Below, one piece after another: positions 55,952 through 64,000 of a stretch of 64,000 bases of DNA (positions are counted from its first letter, which is position 1; every line of letters starts with the position of its first letter). The notes under the pieces are model-generated. The model was not told the origin of the DNA. It saw only the letters and a program-made list of their open reading frames with translations, and made no database searches. Origin of the DNA: Branchiostoma floridae. Its lineage: Eukaryota; Chordata; Leptocardii; Amphioxiformes; Branchiostomatidae. The stretch covers positions 7,979,849 to 8,043,848 of the forward strand of contig NC_049982.1 of the NCBI RefSeq assembly GCF_000003815.2, written 5' to 3'. The position numbers and the translations under genes are program-made.

Positions 55952-58900
55952 CTAGTCACCGGTGCAGTCCCTACAGAGGAGAACAAAAATGATTTGTTGT
56001 AGAGTTGTATATCAGTTAATGCACAATGAAAATCGTCACTGATGCCTTTACTTTTACATTTCGCTATGCGTGTGTTGTTCACTTTGTCATAGGTCATCAA
56101 GTTTCCTTGCTGTTTCTGTACCAGGGTTTATTTTTACAGGAAGGGGTTGCTTGAGCCTCGTCGAACAGTGGACCCCAATTTCATGTTTTTTTTTTTCTGA
56201 AAGGTGAGGTACCCTTTCCCGGATCTATTGAAAATCACCTTATGTGAAGTCACATGGAAAGAGAAAACTCCAGTAGTGTACTTACTGCCCCAAGACCTCC
56301 ACCCGCATGCTGATGTGTCCAGTCCATGTCTGCGGCCAGAACCGGACGTAACGTGCAGTTACCAGCGGGTCCAACAGGTGACGCACTTCGGTGTCCTGAT
56401 CAGTGTTGCCAGAGAAGACCTGGGGTGGTATTGTGAAAAATACAATGCGGAAAAGTGCAGAAAAATAGGTGTGTTGCACATTGTTGATGTCGGCCGAGGT
56501 ACATAACCCAACATCTTGTTGGAGATATCCAAATTACCGAATGTCCAAGACTTGCCGAACGCCAAAACAACCGGGGACCTGTTCCCCAATACCATGAAAC
56601 TAGGGTAACTCCTGAAAAATCACATTAGTTACACAAACAGCTATGGTGTGATATGTGCATCATCTCGCGCAAACGGGTAGGCGACGCGCTAAAGTACATC
56701 CGAATGCAGCAAATGGATCGTGAGATACAGCTACGAATAGCATAGCAACCCCAACTACAATACTCCGTCAAGAGGTGATCCTCCTTCACAGAGTAAAAAC
56801 ATTCTTGGAAATATCAAACTTGTGCAGAAGACAATGATTACCAACCTTCTCACGCCCCAGTTTGTCCAGGTATGTAGACCACGTGCTTCCGTCTCTGCTG
56901 AAGCGTAGTTTGTAGGAGGTTACCCTTTGTAGATAAGTGTCGCTGGACCTACCCTGGGTGATAACTCCAGCTACAGTAGTCTCTGCTCCCACGTCAACCT
57001 GGACAGGAGGAAAACGGCATCCTGGTACGTTATTCAGGGTACCTATTCTACTTTTGTATCTGTACATATTCTACATTTGCGTCAAGTTTTTCACCCAATA
57101 TATTAACAACGTAAGTTACGTAACCAGGTCTCACGTACATTCACGGTGTCTTGTTAGATTCTCCGGGATATGGTGTTAGTCGTTGTCTTCTAATAAATAT
57201 TTATTGTATCTTATAAAAACTATATCAAACTGTTGTTCAAACATAAACAGAAAATGCGACAGTACATAGCCACTACAACCAATGGCAGCAAAAATGAAAG
57301 AAACTGGTCAGAAGATGTTAGCCGGGGGAAGAAGAATAATTTGACGAAAGGAACCAAAGAATATAACGACAGTCAAACATATGAATCAAGGGCACAATTA
57401 CAAAGCAAGTTGCACCGTGCGGTGGTCCTCTCACCTGTAGCCACTGGTTGGTGTTCAGCGGGTGTGCGGCACACCAGGCTCCGGCCCATCCTCCCTGGCT
57501 TGTGAGACTCTCCTCCAGGGAATGAGGACGAGCTTTGCTGGTGGCACAATCCGGGTGTGTAGTGGATGCAGTGATGTGGCCATCAGGAATAGCGCCGCTC
57601 TCCATACCTAGTGGTACTGCAGTGCACGATTGCTACATACAGGATGTGACATTGGTGGTAGAGGTCATGTCATTCAATATCCATTGATCCACATACGGTG
57701 CAACATCCATTTCGCATTGCCCAAGACCCCGATACAACAGCTACACATGTCTCTGTTATGGCAAACTGTTTAACAAAGGTTACTAGCGAACACTATGTCT
57801 AAAGCTTGTCTATGTCTAAGTTCCACGTAGGTTGATGTAACTTAAGTTTACTGATTATATCGATTCCAAATAAAATGTTCGCCTCAAGCTGAAGCTCGTT
57901 AGCACAAGAACAGGTCACCTTGCTATATGACAATAACTACAGTACTGTACGCACCAGACAGGATTGTCCTCCACACCCTCCACATCCACCAGCCGGACCG
58001 GGAGGACCCGGCGGACCGGGAGCACCATCACGGCCGTCCCGCCCGTCTCGTCCGGCCGGTCCTTCAGGGCCTAGGAAGGGACCTGGGCAGCAGTAAGGTT
58101 TACCATTACTTAACAAAAATACTTAACAAAAATACATGATCACAAAATGCACTATCATATACTAGTAGCGTTAAATTTTTGATGGTATCAGACGAGATGG
58201 AATAACAATAAGGACAATCTCCACTCTGGCACTATCGTAGTCAACTTTCTCGCGAAAATGGAACAGACAGGTGACCATTAACGGTTACCTGTGAAGTAAC
58301 CACCGATCAACGTCTATGTATCCCTGGTGCATTAAAAAACCCATAGGAATTGAGTAATGTCTTCCCACCTAAGCCGTAGGGTGTTGTGACGGTGTTGGCC
58401 GCTCTCTTGGACCGCCGCATGGTGGCGCTGTGATCTCCGGCATGCTTGACATCATCACTGACTTGACTCGGTTTCACATCGGTGTCAGTCTCCTGTTGTA
58501 TTAAAAATGTTCAAAACTTTACTCCGCATCCGCACTTATAGGTTCCATAAAGCACACTGTGGTTATGTCCTTGAAATTATCCTGCGAAGGACAGTTGTTT
58601 TAGTCCAGTCAGGTTTCATCCAATCAGAGATCCGTGTGCATGCATCATGTGTACCGTTTGGTACCGGCCGGTTACGTTGTCATGATTACACATTGCGATA
58701 AAACAAGGAAAGGGTTTAGGGCATACTTCAACTACAAATGAAGTGTTTCCAAGTTGATTTATAGCTTGTCTTCTGAGCAGTCTGGTAGTAGAAAGTAGCC
58801 ATTTTACTTTCTGCATGTTGTTCCCAACTTCCAGTCACGCGTTATTTTGTCAAGTCTCTGGAATCAAGCCTTAACTGACTTAACTCGACAAGTCTAAGTC

Positions 58901-59978
58901 GGCCTTACCACTCATGCTTATGATTGTAACATTGTGCAAACGTACCACACATTATCATGATGCTACTTTCAGACAGTTTATGTAAACCATCTCCCCTATT
59001 ATTCCACATCATCACCGCACACATCGACACAGTTCACTGCGTACAGCTATCTAAAGTAGAAAAAACAGACATGTCGAGTTTTTGCCCGAGGCAGGTTACC
59101 TGTCATGAGGTGTGGGTGACCCAACCTGCCCAATTATCCGTGGTGTTCATGTGTATGATATATATAGTCAGAACGTATTTTTGTTTTTGAGAAAATATGA
59201 GACAATTGTAGTTCTGAACGCTATCATATTGCTTCCCTGGCGATGGTGAAATTTAGCGTAAAGTGAGGGAGAGGTTAATGTAAGCTTTACAAGTTGATTG
59301 GATGCTGACACAGACATATCCAAAACCTGAGATTATACCGTTGTAGCTTAAATCTGGTATATTTGACAACATAACCGAACCTGAATATAAAAAGACTGAA
59401 GAACTTTCAATTATAGCTCACTATGATGTGATGTTGTCAACAGGGAGGCCGCTAATGTTATGGAAGCACTGAGAAGAATTTGTGCCCCCCCTTACCTCAT
59501 GAGATGTTTCGTACGTTGGTTCTTGTTCGTTTTCGACACCGAGTTGGAACTTGGTTTCCAGCACAGCCAGTCTCTCCCTCAAAGACGCCCCGTCAGTTTT
59601 CTCCTTCTGTAACTCAGCCTTGAGAGACGACATCTCCGCACGTTCGCTGTCTAGTTGAGTCCTCAGAGACGACAGTTGGATTTTCAGGGCCGTCACTTCC
59701 TCCTTGTCTCCAGTAGCGACGTTTTGCTTGATCTCCATGGCCAATGTACGATCCTTCAGCGCCAGGATCTGGTCATTTGCCTTCGCTAGTTGATCTTGCA
59801 GTTGACTTGCGTTCTTTCGCACATGCTTGACCTCGTGAGCGAGGAAGACGAGGGCCGCCACTACCAGCACCCCCGCCCCGGTCGCCACGGCCACCGTCAC
59901 CGGTCGGGCCGCGCCGGGTCGGTCTCGGCGGGCCCGGCCGGTAACTTCGCTTACGTTAAGCAGCTTCTCCGAGCTCAT
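55952..59978 (-). CDS. G6: type II membrane collagen with F5/8C domain (complete)
   Basis: Exons 59,978-59,496; 58,492-58,369; 58,082-57,955; 57,632-57,435; 56,998-56,846; 56,419-56,286; 55,970-55,952 encode 412 residues. Basic N terminus, transmembrane helix about 27-47 (ALVFLAHEV), coiled coil to about 150, ending ENEQEPTYETSHE where the other heads end GHAEEHNFRE. Exon 2 (162-202) has RSKR (188-191), a furin-like site with different residues from the RYRR of its relatives, and lacks their NAT sequon. Collagen 203-245 ends GGCGGCGGQSCL; discoidin 246-412 opens SCTAVPLGMESGAIPDGHIT and closes EVLGQDCTGD. Its head and upstream flank are the most diverged of the membrane heads, while its first discoidin exon and collagen intron are nearly those of G0. 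All splice sites and phases fit. Confidence 0.85.
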
Positions 59979-60636
59979 TGCGAGAATGTAACTTGGCGTG
60001 ATCAAAAATTTCTTACTGTAGACAATTTTCCACCCGACCGAGGACAATGTTGCAGTGTCAGATACCGAAATGCGCAGCTGATATGAAGAATACCAGTGGT
60101 CGAGGTCATTGATTAGAACCCCTGTGGCATTCAAGTATATTCATGCATGAAACCTTTACTAAACGCTTTAAAGTACTAGTACTTAGCACGCCCGCCTCCT
60201 GGCGGCTTTACAGCAAACCGCACGCTATTTCTCTTTACACATCTTATGATTTAACATGTCATTCAACTGTCATTATTCGTGAAAGGTTTCGTTATTATCC
60301 GTTCATCATTAGGAGGTGCTTTGGAGGTCCTAACCATAAATTTTCTCCTGAGAAAATTGCATGCAACACCACATCACTACACTAATCCTGTCCAAGTAAG
60401 AACTCGCATGCATGTATACGTGACCTTTTCCTACTTGAATAAACACATAATGACTAAATGTTTTGAGGCCTAGTCACAACACATAGGGCAGATTGGTCCG
60501 AGAGTTCACTGAATGCTTGCTCCATTCAAATAAACCTGACCCTGAAGAAAAAGGCAGAAGAGAAAAGCACATTAACTTATTAGCTTCCATCAAAACCACG
60601 ATGAAAGGAAAGAAAATCAGGCAAGTCAGAAAACGC

Positions 60637-60809
60637 TAATCTCCAAGCAGATCCTACAATGGCATAAGATAGTACCAAACTGGCCAAGGAGTGTAGTCAG
60701 TCAAGAGGTGTCCATTTTCCATGTAGCGAAACTCACTCCTAAGCCGGCTTCACTCCTCTGCCAGCTTTTGATACTATCTTATGCTACCGTAGGATCTGCT
60801 TGGAGATTA
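60637..60809. mobile_element. 173-bp hairpin MITE, copy 2
   Basis: Same length and termini as the element at 2,054-2,226, between G6 and G7. The remainder of 60,000-61,604 shows no gene. Confidence 0.85.
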
Positions 60810-61604
60810 GGAAAACACTTAGCCTGGGCTAGCTATAGATCGAGACGTGTCGGAAAGGCGAGAAGATATTCCTTTCGAAGATCAACTGTCAGGAAAAAAT
60901 AGGCGATCACACAATCTAAAGCAGAGACAGACCAAGATTCCTAACTTTTGCTCACTTTGAAATACATGAGTTGAATTCTGTTGCAATATCTAGCTAGATT
61001 ATGTGATCTATAATACATTCGAACAATAACGTTAAGTTTACATGATATGGCAGAGACAAACCAAGAATTCTAACTTTCGCTCACTAGAAATTACAGTGAA
61101 TCAATTTCTGTTGCAATGGCTAGATTATCTGAGAACATGTATGTTATGTGTTTATATATTTTTATCAAGTACAAGTATCGTTATGACTTTATCGGGAGAA
61201 AGTCATAACATTAAGATGCACTGAGATATTAGTGTTTAGATTGTTTATTGAGCAGCACACCGAATTTGCACAAACATCACAGAGACAATATGGACATACA
61301 GAAATTCTCTATTGTTTATTGTACAGCATGTCGAACAGACAAAGTCACGTAGAAGCAAATACAAAATACTAGTAACTTGAGAAATACATAGAAAGATTCT
61401 TCCCGGCTCAAGTGATAAATTGTTAATTGATGGATATTATAATACAGCAAAGGAAACATGTCTGAAAGTGCCTTGTATTATTTTCGGAAACAAAAGAACA
61501 TAACCTAAGAATTTAATAGATCTGGATTTGAATCGGATATTGGTTAGACGTGCTGTTTGATATATATTCACTTGACAATCTCTAATCTTGGTAAGATGCT
61601 AGAG

Positions 61605-61964
61605 CTAGCGAACGCGACAGCAACAGTAGTTTGGTCCGCAGCTGGGATGGGCACAGCCACCATGATAGCGATATGCGGCAGGGCCAACTTTTCCAGCGTC
61701 AGTGTTGTGGTCGGATGAAAGGACAGGCCGACCTCCGTACACATGTATGGCATCAAAGCACTCTGAGGTGCTGTGGAAAAGAAATCATCATCAACAAATC
61801 ATGATACTAACGTTATATATCATATAGTGGCTAAATGATCACACATACGCGCGCGCGCACACACACACATGCGCATACACACACACACACATATATGCAC
61901 ATACACACACACACACATGTACACACATAAATATTGCATATATAGACATATGTCTATATATATT

Positions 61965-62027
<63 letters not shown>

Positions 62028-63251
62028 GCAGTGCCGTGTCGTACAGATAGATACAGTGACAGTATTTGTCAAAAACTAGAATTTGCGCACAGAGCCACAC
62101 CGACTTATCTTGATAATTCTGGTGACAGAGAACCACGACTTTATAACACAAAAAATACTGTGCCATTCAACAAAGACGTTTGATAGCAAACTCATTTCGT
62201 GAACAAAAGGACTGGTGCATTCAAATATTCAAAGAGGAAAGAATCACTGTCTGCTGAACTGGTAGTTTTGTAATTGAAAAAATAAACATTTCGACATTCA
62301 ATTACAACATTGTAGCACAAACCTTCCCTGCTTGAAGACATCTTCCTGGGAGGTGCATATGTCGTTGCACGTCTGACCGTCCCCGTTACGACTACAATCC
62401 CGACGGATGGCGAAGATGTATGCTCCTCGGTCGGTGACCGCTGTACAGATGCTCTGTGCCAGTACATCACGGTAGTTGACGTAGTCTGTGCCTGATTGAG
62501 GAAACGTAGAGAAAATGTAGAAGGTACAATAATAGACAGTAAATCATTCAATATTCATTTAAAGTGTGGAATATCCCTTAGCATGCCAACTAAAGTCTTT
62601 AGACGGATACAACACATGTGCTGTACATGATTTTGACTACTAAGAGGATCTAGGACTACCTACTCCAAGTCTGTTTGCCACATGTGTACACCTATACCTG
62701 AGGTATTAACAAAGCAGCACAAATGTTGAAGTGTATAGAGACCATGATGATGTGAACGAGAGCAGGACTTGTGGTCACAAACGTGGAACTTACATGATCC
62801 ATTTACTCCAGGTGGTCCAGGCGGGCCCTCTTGTCCAGGAGGACCCTGAAAACATTTGTGATTTAGCTGTAATCTTTCTCTCTTCAACAAACTCTACGTT
62901 TACAAATATATGTCAGAGAGCACTGGTTGATTACGGCAGATGATGATGGCGATGCATGTGCTGTTCAAAACGTGACGCCAAAACAAAGAATTTTAGTCCC
63001 TTTAAGAGTTTTTTTTTTATTTTTTGCATTATTTATTCAATTTGGCTTCTTGGATTTGGAAACGTGTCACAATGATCATAAAACGACTCCGCCCAATGTT
63101 CAATAATACGCAAGCTTATAAGGCTATATATGCCATACCTGTTTGCAAGACGGCTCCCCACACCCGCACGGAGGCCCGGGCGGCCCGGGAACACCATCAC
63201 GGCCGTCCCGCCCGTCTCGTCCGGCCGGTCCTTCAGCACCTCGGAAGGGAC
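61605..63251 (-). CDS. G7: collagen plus Cys-rich tail (5' exons off window)
   Basis: Exons 63,251-63,139; 62,845-62,794; 62,491-62,323; 61,770-61,605, with GT/AG sites and matching phases. Collagen exon 1 reads GPFRGAEGPAGRDGRDGRDG... and ends CGCGEPSCKQ; collagen exon 2 reads GPPGQEGPPGPPGVNGS. The tail has CTDYVNYRDVLAQSICTA, RRDCSRNGDGQTCNDICT, CFDAIHVYGG and ends CGPNYCCCRVR, then TAG. Compared with G1 it has three extra residues where the tail begins and three fewer before the final Cys cluster. A head exon must lie beyond 64,000. This intact tail shows that the deletion in G5 is derived. The domain is not one I recognise. Confidence 0.75.
61840..62024. repeat. Compound microsatellite (CA)n, (TA)n, (GA)n
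   Basis: Successive CA, TA and GA dinucleotide runs in the G7 intron. Apparent reading frames here (SLSLSL, IYIYIY, VCVCVC) are artefacts of the repeats. Confidence 0.95.
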
Positions 63252-63464
63252 CTGTAACAGTTGCAGTGATCGAGGTTTACACCGTGTAAGTTGATATCAT
63301 TACCAGCTCGGATATCGTGAAGTTTTCGTCCGTTTCATCAAAAACTACGTAGAAATAGCGAAAAAATAACACTTTTTTTCCATTTATCCAATATAAAACG
63401 TAACAAAACACATAAGACGCGCCAAACGAAAATCGGTTTGGCTGGGGAAGCCATCTATACCTCG

Positions 63465-64000
63465 CTAAAGCTAGGTGCACAACCCGCCGTACGTGCAATT
63501 TGTCCGTACGTTTGTTTGGGAGGCCACGTCCGCCACGTATTTCTGAAAACGTGGGGAACGACTGGCAAGAGCAGGTAGGGAGTACGTCAACGCACGTCAC
63601 TTGCACGGTTGCGCAAGGTGTAAGTACGTTGTCTGCACGCCACGACTGGCTGCGAGCGGTTGTGTTCATCGTACGTTGCGCAAGTGGTAGGTGAGTTGCA
63701 CGTGGTTACAACGTCCGGTCTCTGTGCGGTTGCCACGTTTGCATTGCGTCGGCATTCACAGGTGAACAAGTGAAGCGCGGAGTAAGCACGAAACACGCAA
63801 TCACCACGTGCGCAGCACGCACGTGCTACGTGCGCCGTCCGTACAACAATTGACAAGTGAGAAAACTCAAGGAGCCAGTGCGTTGTGCGCTCATTGGCTG
63901 TACAGGGGCGAATCCGCAGCCCGATCGCAGAGAAAGTGCTGCATGCACTTAAAATTCTACGGCGTGTCTGCGTGCTCCCAAATCCGTCGAATTTCCTACG
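63465..64000. repeat. ACGT/CpG-rich stretch, possible transposon end
   Basis: Begins GCTAGGTGCACAACCCGCCG and is dense in ACGT, CGTAC and GCGC words, unlike the surrounding AT-rich intron. The style resembles the interior of the Harbinger-like element (43,650-44,080). The right end is off the window, so the TIR cannot be tested. No coding sequence supported. Confidence 0.4.

Noticed and set aside
61839-62166. Open frames with SLSLSL, YIYIYI and VCVCVC
   Set aside because: They are translations of dinucleotide microsatellites.
1-64000. tRNA, rRNA and CRISPR-like arrays
   Set aside because: None were recognised. The regular repeats present are microsatellites, transposon parts or gene-flank duplications.

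Overview
The window looks like draft genomic DNA from an invertebrate deuterostome, most likely a lancelet (Branchiostoma). This is inferred from AT-rich, intron-rich DNA, dense small DNA transposons, and a tandem family of short-collagen/discoidin genes; no single sequence proves the species. One run of N (about 27,605-27,771) marks an assembly gap. All recognisable host genes lie on the minus strand, so they read right to left.

The window is one tandem gene cluster. Two kinds of 5' 'head' are spliced onto a shared short Gly-Cys-ended collagen exon, followed by one of two 3' 'tails'. The membrane head is a type II transmembrane segment, a coiled coil and an exon with a furin-like RXRR or RXKR site. 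The secreted head is a signal peptide plus a short coiled coil. One tail is an F5/8C (discoidin) domain in four exons. The other is an unrecognised cysteine-rich domain ending NYCCCRVR. Splice phases agree across the family: the head always ends in phase 1 and the collagen exon always starts in phase 1.

Layout from left to right: G0 (secreted head, discoidin tail, 3' end off the window, 1-12,474); G1 (membrane head, Cys-rich tail, complete, 16,943-19,224); G2 (membrane head, discoidin tail, complete, 20,318-23,550); G3 (membrane head, discoidin tail, frameshifted and interrupted by the gap, 26,062-29,441); two truncated membrane-head fragments (32,521-32,797 and 34,712-34,965) among repeated gene-flank DNA; G4 (secreted head, discoidin tail, complete, 36,485-46,882); G5 (membrane head with a nonsense codon, Cys-rich tail missing its last exon, 50,577-54,375); G6 (membrane head, discoidin tail, complete, 55,952-59,978); G7 (collagen plus Cys-rich tail, 5' end off the window, 61,605-63,251).

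A block of roughly 12.5 kb (7,730 to about 20,240) recurs at 41,970 to about 55,440 with near-identical sequence. The copies differ by whole transposon insertions and a few deletions, which gives empty sites for several mobile elements. Either this is a recent duplication or two haplotypes were joined in the assembly. One block edge falls inside the head-collagen intron of G0 and G4, so these two genes share nearly the same head but have different tails.

By architecture the products resemble membrane and soluble defence collagens (MARCO, collectin-12, collectins, ficolins) or shed type II collagens (gliomedin, ectodysplasin), with discoidin in place of the usual recognition domain. A role in surface or pathogen recognition or in matrix attachment is inference only.
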